A stretch of DNA of 64,000 nucleotides, taken from positions 248,001 through 312,000 of the forward strand of contig NZ_BDMM01000002.1 of assembly GCF_002157625.1 (NCBI RefSeq), read 5' to 3'. Position numbers and translations under genes: made by a program. This DNA is from Brevundimonas sp. SH203 (lineage in GTDB: Bacteria; Pseudomonadota; Alphaproteobacteria; Caulobacterales; Caulobacteraceae). The notes beneath the pieces were generated by a model. That model did no database searches. It was not told where the DNA came from and saw only the letters and a program-made list of their open reading frames with translations. This document shows positions 51,804 through 61,162 of this stretch, piece after piece; the stretch's first letter is position 1, and each line of letters begins with the position of its first letter.

Positions 51804-52598
51804 TCAGGTCGAAAACGGCACGTTTTTACAGCGCTGCACGATCATCGGCTGGATCAGGGGGGCGGCGCAGACCAGGCTGGCCTGGCGCGGGTCGGGCCGG
51901 TTGAAGGCCCAGGGGCGGCCGTGATGGTCGCTGACCCTGGCCCCCGCCTCGGTGGCGATCAGCCAGCCGGCGGCCACGTCCCAGTCCCATTTGGGCGTCA
52001 GGGCCAGGGCCGCGTCGAACGCGCCCGACGCCACCAGCGCCATGCGATAGGCCAGGGCGTTGCGCTTCTCGAACCGCATCGGCGGCCACGGCTCCTCGAA
52101 CCAGGGCGCCTGGATCAGCCGCGCGTCGCCCAGGACCGAGGCGTCCTCCAGCGTGTCGACGTCCGAGGCCTGGATCGGCCGGCCGTTGCGCGTCGCCCCG
52201 CCCCCGCGCACGGCGGCATAGGTTTCCTCGACCTCGGGCGCATGGATGACGGCGGCGACGACCTGACCGTCCTCGACCACGCAGATGGGCACGCACCACC
52301 ACGGCGTCCGCTTCATATAGGCGACCGTGCCGTCGATTGGATCGACCACGAAGATGCGCCGTTTCGACAGCCGCTGCGGCGAATCCGCCGTCTCTTCCGA
52401 CAGCCAGCCATAGTCGGGCCGCGCCGCCAGAAGCCGGTCCTTCAGCATGGCGTCGACCTTCAGATCGCCGCTGGTGACGGGCGAACCGCCGGGCTTGGCC
52501 TGGGTCGTCAGCCCCGCCTCGCGCTCGGCGATGGCCAGGGCGCCCGCGTCGATGGCGGCCTGGCGGATCAGGTCGAGGTCGGCGTTCAGGTCCGTCAT
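51804..52598 (-). CDS. cysQ: 3'(2'),5'-bisphosphate nucleotidase / inositol monophosphatase family
   Basis: A 264-residue lithium-sensitive phosphatase of the CysQ/IMPase family. The metal-binding motifs are WLSEETADSP (about residues 65-74), VDPIDGTVAYM (about 85-95) and WDWDVAAGWLIATEAGA (about 205-221). CysQ degrades PAP from sulfate assimilation, whereas other members act on inositol phosphate; the sequence does not settle which. It overlaps the pmbA stop by four bases, so the two are coupled. Confidence 0.86.
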   Translation of the reverse strand: MTDLNADLDLIRQAAIDAGALAIAEREAGLTTQAKPGGSPVTSGDLKVDAMLKDRLLAARPDYGWLSEETADSPQRLSKRRIFVVDPIDGTVAYMKRTPWWCVPICVVEDGQVVAAVIHAPEVEETYAAVRGGGATRNGRPIQASDVDTLEDASVLGDARLIQAPWFEEPWPPMRFEKRNALAYRMALVASGAFDAALALTPKWDWDVAAGWLIATEAGARVSDHHGRPWAFNRPDPRQASLVCAAPLIQPMIVQRCKNVPFST

Positions 52599-53941
52599 TT
52601 GCCGGCGATGGCCACCGCGTCGAACATCAGACTGGGCACGTTGAAGCCACCCCGGAACTCCAGGTCCGAGCCCCGCTCGATCCGCAGATAGAGGTCGGTC
52701 AGCTTGCCGGCCACGGTCACTTCGCTGACCGGATAGGCGATGACGCCGTTCTCGAACCAGAAGCCGGACACCCCGGCGGACCAGTCGCCCGTATTGCCGT
52801 TCAGCGACGGCCCGAACATCGACGTCACCAGCAGGCCCGACCCGGCATCAGCCATCAGGCCCGCCAGATCGCGCTCGCCCGGCTCCATATGCAAATTGTG
52901 GGTCGAGACGCCGGACGGCCCGGCCAGGCCCCGCGACGCATGGCCCGTCGACTGCAGGCCCAGTTGCCGCGCCGAGGCGCTGTTCAAAAGCCAGGTGGTC
53001 AGGACGCCGTCGTCGAACAGGGCGCGTCGTTCGACCGCCACGCCCTCGTCGTCGAACGGCGTGGACCCCATGCCGCGCGGGCGGAACGGATCGTCGATCA
53101 GGGCGACGCCCGGCGCGAACACCGGCTGGCCCAGCCGGTCCTTCAGGAAGGAGGTGCCGCGCGCGATCGACGGACCCGATATGGCCCCCAGCGCCGGCGA
53201 CACGATCTGGCCGGCCATCCGGTTGTCGAAGATGACGGGGGCGGTGGTCGAGGCGATCTTTCGCGGTCCCACGCGAGCAATCGCCCGCTCGCCGGCCGTC
53301 CGCCCGATCCGTTCGGCGCCGGGCAGGTCGGACAGGTGGCGGGTCGACCGGCTCTCGCCGCCGCGCTCCATCGCCCCGTCCTTTTCGGCAATGACCCCGA
53401 CGCCCAGCGAGAAGGCCGACCCCTCATAGGCGCCGTCGAACCCGTGCGACGTGACCAGCCGCCAGCGGCTGGAGGCCCAGGAGGCGTGACCGCCCTCGGA
53501 TCGCGCCACGCCGGTCACGGCCAGGGCGGCGGCCTCGGCCTCGGCGGCGGCGGCTTCCAGCGCCTCGGCGCTGCGCTCGGTGGCGTCGAACAGGTCCAGG
53601 TCGGGCAGGGGGCCGCGCGCCAGCCGGTCCTGCGGCGCCAGACCGGCGTGGGGGTCTTCGGGCGCCAGTCGCGCCATGGCCACCGCGCGCTCGACCAGCC
53701 GCGCCCGGGTCGCGGGCGACAGGTCCGACGCCGACACCGACGCCTGGCGGCGGCCCACGAAGACCCTCAGGCCCAGGTCGCGCGATTCCTCGCGCTCCAC
53801 ATCCTCCAGCCCGCCGTTTCGCACCCCGACCGACAGGGAGCGGCGGTCGGCGCTGACCGCCTCCGCCGCGTCGGCGCCGGCCTTCAGCGCGGCCTGGACG
53901 ATGTCATTCAGAAGATCGGCGGAAACGGAGGCGTCAGTCAT
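52595..53941 (-). CDS. pmbA: TldE/PmbA-type metalloprotease subunit
   Basis: A 448-residue member of the TldD/PmbA (U62) family. It lacks an HExxxH motif, so it is the PmbA (TldE) partner rather than the catalytic TldD. It has the typical C-terminal GNTGDWSAGVSGFWFENG (about residues 384-401) and the central DDPFRPRGMGSTPFDDEG. TldD/E process small peptides such as microcin B17 precursor and unfolded peptides. tldD is not in the window. It is 4 bases into the cysQ gene. Confidence 0.92.
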   Translation of the reverse strand: MTDASVSADLLNDIVQAALKAGADAAEAVSADRRSLSVGVRNGGLEDVEREESRDLGLRVFVGRRQASVSASDLSPATRARLVERAVAMARLAPEDPHAGLAPQDRLARGPLPDLDLFDATERSAEALEAAAAEAEAAALAVTGVARSEGGHASWASSRWRLVTSHGFDGAYEGSAFSLGVGVIAEKDGAMERGGESRSTRHLSDLPGAERIGRTAGERAIARVGPRKIASTTAPVIFDNRMAGQIVSPALGAISGPSIARGTSFLKDRLGQPVFAPGVALIDDPFRPRGMGSTPFDDEGVAVERRALFDDGVLTTWLLNSASARQLGLQSTGHASRGLAGPSGVSTHNLHMEPGERDLAGLMADAGSGLLVTSMFGPSLNGNTGDWSAGVSGFWFENGVIAYPVSEVTVAGKLTDLYLRIERGSDLEFRGGFNVPSLMFDAVAIAGK

Positions 53942-53980
53942 GCCCCGATATGGCGGACGGCCCGCTGCACCGCAACCGCG

Positions 53981-54388
53981 TCAGACGACGGCGAAGGCGA
54001 TCAGCCCCACGGCGGCGGTCAGCAGCGCCACCCAGGTCAGCAGCATCCCAACCACCCGGCCCAGCGACGGCCCGGTCTGTAACAACAGGCCCAGGGCGTG
54101 GCTGATCCGCCCGGCCAGCAGCGTCGCCCCAACCCCATGCACCATCCAGGCGGGCGCGCCGACGGCGGCCAGCAGCAGCATGGCGATCATCCCCGGCGTC
54201 GCATATTCCACCAGATTGCCGAAGGCGCGGCTGGCCGCCATCAGGTCGGCGTTCCCGCCGTCGCCCAGCGACACCATGTGCTTGCGCCGTCCGCTGACCA
54301 CGATGCCCGACAGCACCAGCATCATCAGGATCAGCAGACCGCTCCACAGGGCGGCGGCCTGTATGGCCAGCATCAGCGGCGAACTCAT
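53981..54388 (-). CDS. MAPEG-family membrane protein
   Basis: A 135-residue protein with four predicted transmembrane helices (about residues 8-31, 60-82, 88-105 and 112-134). GDGGNADLMAASRAFGNLVEYA (about residues 42-63) matches the MAPEG glutathione-dependent membrane enzyme pattern (xxRAxxNxxE). Bacterial members have mostly unknown substrates. It ends three bases before the M14 peptidase stop region on the same strand, so it follows that gene in a transcript. Confidence 0.85.
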   Translation of the reverse strand: MSSPLMLAIQAAALWSGLLILMMLVLSGIVVSGRRKHMVSLGDGGNADLMAASRAFGNLVEYATPGMIAMLLLAAVGAPAWMVHGVGATLLAGRISHALGLLLQTGPSLGRVVGMLLTWVALLTAAVGLIAFAVV

Positions 54389-54391
54389 CGA

Positions 54392-56236
54392 TCAGTCCTC
54401 GCGCCCGACGGGATAGAGCAGATAGTGGTCGTCATAGAAGGGCGTCCGTTCATAGAACCAGGCCAGACGCGCCTGCGGATCGGCCGCGAAGGCGGGATCG
54501 GCCGCCAGCCTGGCCTCGAAGGCGGCCTTCAGCGCCGGATCGGCGGCCAGCATCTTTTCGGCCAGCGGCGCGATGGCGTAGGCCTCGATATATTCGACGC
54601 GGCTCATGACCTCGGGGAACATCCCCCAGGCGAAGAAGCTCTCGCTGGACTGCGGCTCCAGCAACAGCACCACGATGTCGCCCAGCGGCTGGTCGGTCGA
54701 CACGCGCACCGAGCCGGGCGGGTAGGTCCAGTCGCGTTTCTCGACCTCGACCGTCTTCACCGAGGCCTGGACGTGCCCCTCGTTGGCGCGCGTCGCCAGT
54801 TTGGGTTCCACCAGACGCAGCATCGACAGATTGACCGTGCGCGGCGCCGCCAGCGTCTCCATCTCGACCCCGTGCGCCTTCAGCCGCTCGATGATGTCGG
54901 TGCGATAGCCGGGAATCCAGTAGGCGGCCGGGCGATTCAGCATCAGGCCCGGTTTGGAGCCATAGAAGGGCATCTGCCAGATGTCGGGATCGGGCCGGCC
55001 CAGCCAGCGGATCTCCTTCCGGCCCGAGGCGGGGCTGTCGTACATTTCGTACAGCACGCCCTTGAACGGACGGGTGGACGACGGCGCGTCGTCGGCCTCG
55101 AAATTGGCGGGGATTTCGGCGGGACGCAGCGCCCTGTCCCGATCGGTCGCGGCGCGCAGGGCCGAACCCTTGTCGGCCAGCAGCCGCATCGCCTCCTCGA
55201 TGAAGACATAGGCGCCCAGCACCCGCTGCTCGTGCGGTTTCAGGCTGTGGTTCTCGATCAGGATCGTCGGCACATGGGCCGCCGCCCCCCAGCCGTTGGA
55301 GAACCGCTCGCCCAGGCCGCCGTCCGACAGGCCCTTCTTCGGATCGTCGTCGTCCAGGCCGAACACCAGCTCGCCGGGGATATGGCCTTCGCGCTCCAGC
55401 GCCGCGTTCATCGCCGGCTTGAACACCGTATCCAGCCAGGCCGAGCCGTGGGGCGAGCGGCTGAACGCCCCGTCCTCGCCGTTGAAGCCGAAGGTGACGT
55501 CGTACTGATAATCCATGCCGTCGGTGACATGGACGTCCACATACAGGTCCGGCCGGTATTTCAGGATCAGACCCCGCACCGCCCGCATCTCGGGCTGGTC
55601 CAGCTTCAGATAGTCGCGGTTCAGATTCTGGTTGGTCGCGGTGTTGCGCCAGCCCTGGATGCGCGGCCCGCGCTGGTTGGGGCGGGAATAGGCGGATGCC
55701 CGCTCATGCCCGTCCACACTCAGGATCGGGATCAGGATCAGATTCACCCGGTCCAGCAGGGCGTCCTTGCCATAGAAGGCGATGTCGCGAAGCAGCATCA
55801 TGCCCGCGTCCTTGCCGTCGATCTCGCCGGGGTGGATGCCGGCCTGGATCATCAGCACGGGCTTGGCCGGATCGAAGGCGGCCCCGTCCTTGGAGGCGAT
55901 CACCGCATAGATGGGCCGTCCCTCGGGCGAGACGCCGAACTGTTCGATGCGGATCAGGTCGCTGGCCTGATCCAGCCGGTCGAACCAGGCGCGGGTGTCA
56001 GCGTAGTTCGGCGAAAAATCATGGGCCGGATCGGCCTCGAACGCCGTGACCCAGGGATCGGACGCCCCCCGCAACAGCGCCCTGGACGCCCCGTCCCACG
56101 GCAGGATGGGCGGCAGGAACGGCTGGTCCCAGGGGGCGGCGTTGGGACGCGACGCAGGCGGGGTCTGGGACATGGCGGGGCTCACGCTACAGGCAAGGGC
56201 GGCGACCAGCGCCGTGACCAGAAAAGGGGATCGCAT
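54392..56236 (-). CDS. secreted M14-family metallocarboxypeptidase
   Basis: A 614-residue exported peptidase from the ATG at 56236 with a signal peptide (LVTALVAALACSVSPAMS). The zinc site of M14 is visible as IQAGIHPGEIDGKDAG (HxxE, about residues 129-144) and YVDVHVTDGMD (zinc His). NQNLNRDYLKL and LILIPILSVDGHER are also typical of the family. It has an unusually long C-terminal region (about residues 380-614) with no recognised domain. MAPEG gene follows. It may recycle exported peptides; the substrate is unknown. Confidence 0.86.
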   Translation of the reverse strand: MRSPFLVTALVAALACSVSPAMSQTPPASRPNAAPWDQPFLPPILPWDGASRALLRGASDPWVTAFEADPAHDFSPNYADTRAWFDRLDQASDLIRIEQFGVSPEGRPIYAVIASKDGAAFDPAKPVLMIQAGIHPGEIDGKDAGMMLLRDIAFYGKDALLDRVNLILIPILSVDGHERASAYSRPNQRGPRIQGWRNTATNQNLNRDYLKLDQPEMRAVRGLILKYRPDLYVDVHVTDGMDYQYDVTFGFNGEDGAFSRSPHGSAWLDTVFKPAMNAALEREGHIPGELVFGLDDDDPKKGLSDGGLGERFSNGWGAAAHVPTILIENHSLKPHEQRVLGAYVFIEEAMRLLADKGSALRAATDRDRALRPAEIPANFEADDAPSSTRPFKGVLYEMYDSPASGRKEIRWLGRPDPDIWQMPFYGSKPGLMLNRPAAYWIPGYRTDIIERLKAHGVEMETLAAPRTVNLSMLRLVEPKLATRANEGHVQASVKTVEVEKRDWTYPPGSVRVSTDQPLGDIVVLLLEPQSSESFFAWGMFPEVMSRVEYIEAYAIAPLAEKMLAADPALKAAFEARLAADPAFAADPQARLAWFYERTPFYDDHYLLYPVGRED

Positions 56237-56305
56237 AGCCCCTTCGTGAGCCGATTGCCGCTGTGTGACAAGTTTCAACCGCGCCAAGCTTGGCGGTTCG
56301 CCGAT

Positions 56306-56338
56306 CCGTCCCCGTCACGGACGCCGTGACGGGGACGG
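56306..56338. terminator. perfect 15-base hairpin between two genes
   Basis: CCGTCCCCGTCACGG (56306-56320), loop ACG, CCGTGACGGGGACGG (56324-56338). It lies nine bases after the DUF3829 gene stop on the minus strand and before the peptidase gene start, so it probably terminates the former. Confidence 0.8.
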
Positions 56339-56346
56339 GGTCGCGA

Positions 56347-57279
56347 TCAGGACGGCATTTCGACGTCGTCCATCCGGTCGATGGCGCTGTTGTAGTCGCT
56401 GACGATGCTCTCGCGCTCGTAGTCCGACTTGCTCTGCTTGTAGTCGCGCCACGAGCCGATCATCGAATCCAGCCGGTTGGCGATCGAACTGAACTCGGAC
56501 TTGTTCGCCGCGTCGGTCGCCATCTTCGTCTCGGCCTCGCGCACCTTGGCTGTCGCCTCGACCAGGCCGGGCAGCAGGCGGTCGGCCTCTTCCGGCTTGT
56601 CCTCCAGGACGGCGGTGGTGAAGTGATCGGCCTTCTGCATGGCGTCGACCAGGCTGGCCTCCGCCGTATGGCCGGACTTGGTCAGGGCGGCGATCTGGGC
56701 GGCGTTGCGCGCGCGCTGGTACTCCGACAGGGCCGCATCCAGTTCGCCGATCCCGGCGAGCGAGGCCTGATAGGCGGCCATCAGGGCCGGGTGCGCGGCC
56801 TTGGCCTTGGCCAGGCCGTCGTCGCGATAGGCGCGGGATTCGAAATAGGGGGTCAGCGTCCTCCATTGCGCCAGCAGGGCCTCAAGCTGCGGGATCAGCT
56901 TGTCCACCGCCGCATCGGCGCGCTGGCTCTTGCCGCCGCCGGACAGGGCGCGCGCCTCCTTCAGCTTGGCGATGGACTGCTCCAGCGTCGTGATGTTCTC
57001 GGGGAAATAGATCGAACTGCCGGGATCGGCCGCCGGCACGTTCAGCTTCTCGTATTTGCCGAAGTTCTCGGGCACGCCCCAGTGTTCGTCGATCAGCTTG
57101 TTGAAGGCTTCGGTGTAGAGGCCGAACTTCTGCTGCGTGGCCTCGTCGCCGGAGGCGGCTTTCACGGATTCGGTTCTGCCGTTGGGGCCGGGCTTGCCGT
57201 CGCCCTGTCCGCAGGCCGCCAGGCCCATCGTCATCGCGCAGACCAAGGCCATCGCGCTAACCGCTGTCCGAGACTTCAT
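56347..57279 (-). CDS. DUF3829 lipoprotein
   Basis: A 310-residue lipoprotein. The signal peptide ends with the lipobox MGLAAC (C23). The mature part is helical and DUF3829-like: KFGLYTEAFNKLIDEHWG, ITTLEQSIAKLKEARAL, and repeated helical heptads to RMDDVEMPS. Function unknown; it may be a periplasmic scaffold. Upstream gap (57280-57407) holds the promoter and an inverted repeat. Confidence 0.82.
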   Translation of the reverse strand: MKSRTAVSAMALVCAMTMGLAACGQGDGKPGPNGRTESVKAASGDEATQQKFGLYTEAFNKLIDEHWGVPENFGKYEKLNVPAADPGSSIYFPENITTLEQSIAKLKEARALSGGGKSQRADAAVDKLIPQLEALLAQWRTLTPYFESRAYRDDGLAKAKAAHPALMAAYQASLAGIGELDAALSEYQRARNAAQIAALTKSGHTAEASLVDAMQKADHFTTAVLEDKPEEADRLLPGLVEATAKVREAETKMATDAANKSEFSSIANRLDSMIGSWRDYKQSKSDYERESIVSDYNSAIDRMDDVEMPS

Positions 57280-57340
57280 AGGTTTTCCCTTCCATGAGGA
57301 GCCGGGTTCCGCCTCGGCTCAGTGTAAAGAGAAACACCTA

Positions 57341-57376
57341 CGGCAAAGGTTGGGTTCTCAAAAAACGCCTTTGCCG
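57341..57376. terminator. inverted repeat after ubiD
   Basis: CGGCAAAGG (57341-57349) and CCTTTGCCG (57368-57376) form a nine-base stem with an 18-base loop, 31 bases after the ubiD stop on the minus strand. It could be an ubiD terminator or lie in the promoter of the lipoprotein gene; no T-run follows. Confidence 0.45.
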
Positions 57377-57407
57377 TGCGACGAAATCGCAAGTGCTTGA
57401 AGGCGCT

Positions 57408-58937
57408 TCACTTCCAGATCGGCTTGCCGTCGCCGGGCAGGCCCAGCTTGTCCCATATGTCGGAAACCCGGTCGATGACGGCCTGATCCATGCGGATCTC
57501 CTCGCCCCATTCGCGCTTGGTCTCGGGTTCCCACTTGTCGGTGGCGTCCAGGCCGATCTTGGAGCCCAGGCCGCTCTCGGGCGAGGCGAAGTCCAGATAG
57601 TCGATGGGCGTGGATTCGATCACCGTGATGTCGCGCGCCGGGTCCATCTTGGTCGAGATGGCCCACATGACGTCCTTCCAGTCGCGGGCGTCGATGTCGT
57701 CGTCCACCACGATGACCCATTTGGTGTACATGAACTGGCGCAGATAGCTCCAGACGCCCAGCATCACCCGCTTGGCGTGGCCCGGATAGGCCTTCTTCAT
57801 CGACACCACGGCGATCCGGTAGCTGCATCCTTCGGGCGGCAGCCAGAAATCGACGATCTCGGGGAACTGCTGGCGCAACAGGGGAATGAAGACCTCGTTC
57901 AGCGCCTCGCCCAGCACGCTCGGCTCGTCCGGCGGCCGCCCCGTGAAGGTGGTCAGATAGATGGGGTCGCGGCGCATGGTGATGGCGCTGACCTGGAACA
58001 CCGGGAACTTCTCGACCGAGTTGTAATAGCCGGTGTGGTCGCCATACGGGCCTTCGTCCTCGAACTCGTCCAGCAGGACATGGCCTTCCAGCACGATCTC
58101 GGCCTGGGCCGGGACCATCAGGGGCACGGTTTTGCACGGAACTAATTCGGCCTTGGCGCCCCGCATCAGGCCCGCGAACTGATATTCCGACAGGGTGTCC
58201 GGCACTGGCGTCACCGCCGCCAGTATGGTGCCCGGATCGGCGCCCAGCACCACGGCGCAGGGCAGGGGCTCGCGCTTTCCGGCCTTCTTGTGCCGGGCGT
58301 AGTGTTGCGCCCCGCCCCGGTGCGCCAGCCAGCGCATGATGGCCTTGTCCTTGCCCAGCACCTGCATCCGATAGATGCCCAGGTTGAAATCGTCCTCGCG
58401 GTCGTCCGACGGCCCCTTGGTCACGACCAGGCCCCAGGTGATCAGGGGCGCGGGCTCTCCGGGCCAGCATGACTGGACGGGAAGGGCGGTCAGGTCGATC
58501 TTGTCGCCCTTCAGCACCACCTCCTGCACCGGCGCCTTCTTCACGGTCTTGGGCCGCATCGACATGACGGTCTGCGCCAGCGGCAGCATCTCCATCGCAT
58601 CGCCAAGTCCGCGCGGCGGCGTCGGATTCCTCAGGAAGGCCAGCAGTTCGCCGACCTCGCGCAGTTCCGCCGTCGTGGTGCGCGCCTTGCCTTCCAGCGT
58701 CACCCCCATCGCCACCCGCTTCACCGTGCCGAACAGATTGGCCAGGCAGGGAATGGGGCTGATCGACCCGTCCGGCATGACCGGCTTTTCGAACAGCACC
58801 GCCGGGCCGCCGTTCCGCAGCAGCCGGGTCTGGATCTCGGTCATCTCCAGCACAGTCGAGACCGGCTCGGACACCCGCACAAGCTCGCCGTCGGCTTCCA
58901 GTTGCTGGATGAAGTCACGCAGGGATTTATAGGCCAT
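57408..58937 (-). CDS. ubiD: UbiD-family decarboxylase
   Basis: A 509-residue prFMN-dependent decarboxylase from the ATG at 58937. It removes the carboxyl from 3-polyprenyl-4-hydroxybenzoate in ubiquinone synthesis. The UbiD sequence blocks are clear: [17 protein letters not shown] at the N-terminus, [43 protein letters not shown] (about residues 275-291; this contains the catalytic E-x-x-x-E/D region) and the [11 protein letters not shown] segment. prFMN synthesis by UbiX is not encoded here. Its 28-codon upstream extension is not conserved. Confidence 0.94.
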   Translation of the reverse strand: MAYKSLRDFIQQLEADGELVRVSEPVSTVLEMTEIQTRLLRNGGPAVLFEKPVMPDGSISPIPCLANLFGTVKRVAMGVTLEGKARTTTAELREVGELLAFLRNPTPPRGLGDAMEMLPLAQTVMSMRPKTVKKAPVQEVVLKGDKIDLTALPVQSCWPGEPAPLITWGLVVTKGPSDDREDDFNLGIYRMQVLGKDKAIMRWLAHRGGAQHYARHKKAGKREPLPCAVVLGADPGTILAAVTPVPDTLSEYQFAGLMRGAKAELVPCKTVPLMVPAQAEIVLEGHVLLDEFEDEGPYGDHTGYYNSVEKFPVFQVSAITMRRDPIYLTTFTGRPPDEPSVLGEALNEVFIPLLRQQFPEIVDFWLPPEGCSYRIAVVSMKKAYPGHAKRVMLGVWSYLRQFMYTKWVIVVDDDIDARDWKDVMWAISTKMDPARDITVIESTPIDYLDFASPESGLGSKIGLDATDKWEPETKREWGEEIRMDQAVIDRVSDIWDKLGLPGDGKPIWK

Positions 58938-58999
58938 GAGGCGTGGCTTAGGCGGCTCGCGCCCCGCTGTCACGCCCCGCGCGGCCGCACCCCTGGCGG

Positions 59000-59842
59000 T
59001 CAGGCCCCCGGCTTGTCCCACTGGAACGCCGGGTCGATCCAGTCGCCGATGCGTTCGCCGCGATCCAGGGCGTTCATCCGCTGCATCTCCTCGGCCGACA
59101 GTTCGAAGTCGAAGATGTCGAAATTCTCGCGCGCGCGGCTTTCCTTGGAAGTGCGCGGAATGGCGATGATCCGGTTCTGGATCAGCCAGCGCAGCGTCAC
59201 CTGGCCGTTGGTCTTGCCGTGGGCCTGGCCGATCTGGCTGATCGTGGCGTCATCGGCGATCTTGCCTTGGGCCAGCGGCGACCAGGCGGTGATCGACGAC
59301 CCCAGTTCGGCCGCCGTGGCGACCAGACGATCGACGCCCAGATAGGGGTGATGCTCGACCTGGTCGGTGATCAGCCGCGCCTTCGACAGGGCCTGCGCCT
59401 GACGGAATTCCTTCGACGGGAAGTTGGACACGCCGATCGACCGGGTCAGCCCCTGGTCTTTGGCTTCGTTCAGGGCGCCCAGCGTCTCCTCGAACGAGGG
59501 TGTCGCCTTGGGCCAGTGCAGCAGCAGCAGGTCGGGAACCGTTCCCAGGCTGTCCGCCGATTCCTGCGCCTGACGCAGCAGGCCGTCATGGTCGAAATGC
59601 TCGACCCAGATCTTGGTGGTCAGGAAGAAGTCGTCGCGCGCCAGCCCCGAATCTCGCAGGCCTTCGCCCACCGCCTTTTCGTTCTTGTAGATCCAGGCCG
59701 TGTCGATGTGGCGGTATCCGATCCGCAGCGCCTCGGCGACCATGCGCCGCGCGTCGTCCGCCTCCAGCTGCCAGGTGCCGAACCCCAACAGGGGGATTTC
59801 GACGTCGTCGACGGTGATGGTGGGCTGGTCGCCATAGGCCAT
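59000..59842 (-). CDS. aldo/keto reductase
   Basis: A 280-residue AKR, close in type to 2,5-diketo-gluconate reductases. The catalytic tetrad is visible: [13 protein letters not shown] (Asp and Tyr, about residues 47-59), K in TTKIWVEHF (about 76), and H in LLLLHWPKA (about 109). NADP-binding elements are IGVSNF and [14 protein letters not shown]. The natural substrate is unknown. 62 bases downstream of the ubiD start on the same strand, so likely a separate unit upstream of ubiD. Confidence 0.92.
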   Translation of the reverse strand: MAYGDQPTITVDDVEIPLLGFGTWQLEADDARRMVAEALRIGYRHIDTAWIYKNEKAVGEGLRDSGLARDDFFLTTKIWVEHFDHDGLLRQAQESADSLGTVPDLLLLHWPKATPSFEETLGALNEAKDQGLTRSIGVSNFPSKEFRQAQALSKARLITDQVEHHPYLGVDRLVATAAELGSSITAWSPLAQGKIADDATISQIGQAHGKTNGQVTLRWLIQNRIIAIPRTSKESRARENFDIFDFELSAEEMQRMNALDRGERIGDWIDPAFQWDKPGA

Positions 59843-59878
59843 GGGGCGCTCCTGAGCGTCGGGGGAGGAGGGACGGAA

Positions 59879-60763
59879 TTAGGCGCTCGGCCGGGCCGCC
59901 GAAAGACCCGCCTCGAACCATTCCAGGATTTCCTCCCACAGCGGCTCCAGTCCCTTTCTGAACGCCCCCTCGTGACCGATGCGTTTGACGCCATAGTCGC
60001 GGGGGGCGCGGCGGCGGATTTCGGCGGGCGCGGCGCGATAGGCGTCCAGCAGCCGCCGTCCGGTGCCCGGCGTGGCGATGGGATCGTCGCTGAAGATCCA
60101 CGACCGGATCGGCGCCGTCACCCTGTCGAACTGCTGCGGCTCCAGCCGCCCGTCGGCCAGCTCCGTCAGGAAATAGCTCGGCTTCAAGCACCATCGCTTC
60201 CACGTCTGGAACACGCCGCGCGGCAGGTCGGTCCCGCGCCACAGCCTGCCGCTGCGGACATAGCCGTGCCGGCGGATGTCGCCGGGGCCCAGAACCAGCC
60301 AGAAGAACAGCTCGAACGGGTTGTAGGATCGGTGGTGTCCGCCCCACCAGCCCGTCCCGACCGAGACGAAGGCGTGGCGGTCGACCTCGGCCTGATTGGG
60401 CATGAAGCCGACGAAATGGCCGCCGACGCTGTGCCCGACGTGAAAGACCGGCAGGCCGGGCGCCGCCGCCTTCAGCGCCTCCAGCGCGGCGGGCATGTCC
60501 AGCCGCCCCCAGTCGGGATAGTCCATCCGCATCGCCGCCAGATCGTCCGGCCGCGACCCGCCGATCCCGCGATAGTCATAGGTCAGGACCACCGCCCCGC
60601 GTTCGGCCATCCAGCGCGCGAACCGGCCATAGAATCCGCGCGGAAACCCGGTGCCCGCCGACATCAGCACCGCCATTCGGGGGCTGTCGGGGCGGAACAG
60701 CGTCGCCGCCAGCGGCCAGCCGTCGCGGGCCTCGATCATCCAGTCCTCGACTCCGACCGCCAT
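59879..60763 (-). CDS. alpha/beta hydrolase (COG4757-like)
   Basis: A 294-residue cytosolic alpha/beta hydrolase. It has an oxyanion region LMSAGTGFPRGFYG (about residues 33-46), the strand VLTYDYRGIGGSRP and the nucleophile elbow GHSVGGH (about 109-115). Aromatic/Trp-rich lid segments GTGWWGGHHRSYNPFELFFW follow. An acid is probable in IFSDDPIATPG and a histidine in IGHEGAF. Substrate unknown. A small palindrome lies in its promoter. Confidence 0.85.
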   Translation of the reverse strand: MAVGVEDWMIEARDGWPLAATLFRPDSPRMAVLMSAGTGFPRGFYGRFARWMAERGAVVLTYDYRGIGGSRPDDLAAMRMDYPDWGRLDMPAALEALKAAAPGLPVFHVGHSVGGHFVGFMPNQAEVDRHAFVSVGTGWWGGHHRSYNPFELFFWLVLGPGDIRRHGYVRSGRLWRGTDLPRGVFQTWKRWCLKPSYFLTELADGRLEPQQFDRVTAPIRSWIFSDDPIATPGTGRRLLDAYRAAPAEIRRRAPRDYGVKRIGHEGAFRKGLEPLWEEILEWFEAGLSAARPSA

Positions 60764-60771
60764 GTCATCCC

Positions 60772-60794
60772 GTCCGTTGTTATTGTAAACGGAC
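60772..60794. promoter_or_regulatory. palindrome upstream of the alpha/beta hydrolase
   Basis: GTCCGTT (60772-60778) and AACGGAC (60788-60794) form a seven-base inverted repeat around an AT-rich centre, nine bases upstream of the ATG at 60763. Its symmetry and AT centre suit a regulator site; the regulator is not adjacent. Confidence 0.4.
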
Positions 60795-60814
60795 CTTGCC
60801 CGATTTCCCTCGCG

Positions 60815-61162
60815 TCAGGTCAAGCCCGCGTCGACGGCTTTCGTCAGCGCCCTGGGGGCGACCCTGCGCCAGCGTTTCTCCAAGGCCGCCTTCAGCCAGA
60901 CGGGATCGACCGTGGCGATCCGCGCCAGCACGATGGCGTGGTCGCGATAATGGTCGGTGAAGTGAAAGACGGCGGGGTCCATCTCGATCAACAGGTCGCG
61001 TTCGTCCAGATTATCCAGATGGACCACGATGCTGTCGTCCAGGGCGGGCCTCATCCAGGTGAAGAACCTGCCCCTGACCTTGAACGACGGCTCGCCATAG
61101 GACACGCCGTCCTCCACGCCCGGAAACGACAGCAGAAGGGCGCGCACCTCCTCGCGGGTCAT
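60815..61162 (-). CDS. MmcQ/YjbR-family protein
   Basis: A 115-residue protein from the ATG at 61162. The YjbR/CyaY-like fold is recognisable: MTREEVRALLLSFPGVEDGV, YGEPSFKVRGRFFTWM, LLIEMDPAVFHFTDHY and ALEKRWRRVAPRAL. Members are double-wing DNA-binding-like proteins of unknown role. The ATG overlaps the slipin stop by four bases, so the two are translationally coupled. Confidence 0.86.
   Translation of the reverse strand: MTREEVRALLLSFPGVEDGVSYGEPSFKVRGRFFTWMRPALDDSIVVHLDNLDERDLLIEMDPAVFHFTDHYRDHAIVLARIATVDPVWLKAALEKRWRRVAPRALTKAVDAGLT

Noticed and set aside
54098..56329. Plus-strand frame of about 743 codons opposite the M14 peptidase
   Set aside because: Shadow of a real gene; low-complexity arginine/glycine/glutamine sequence.
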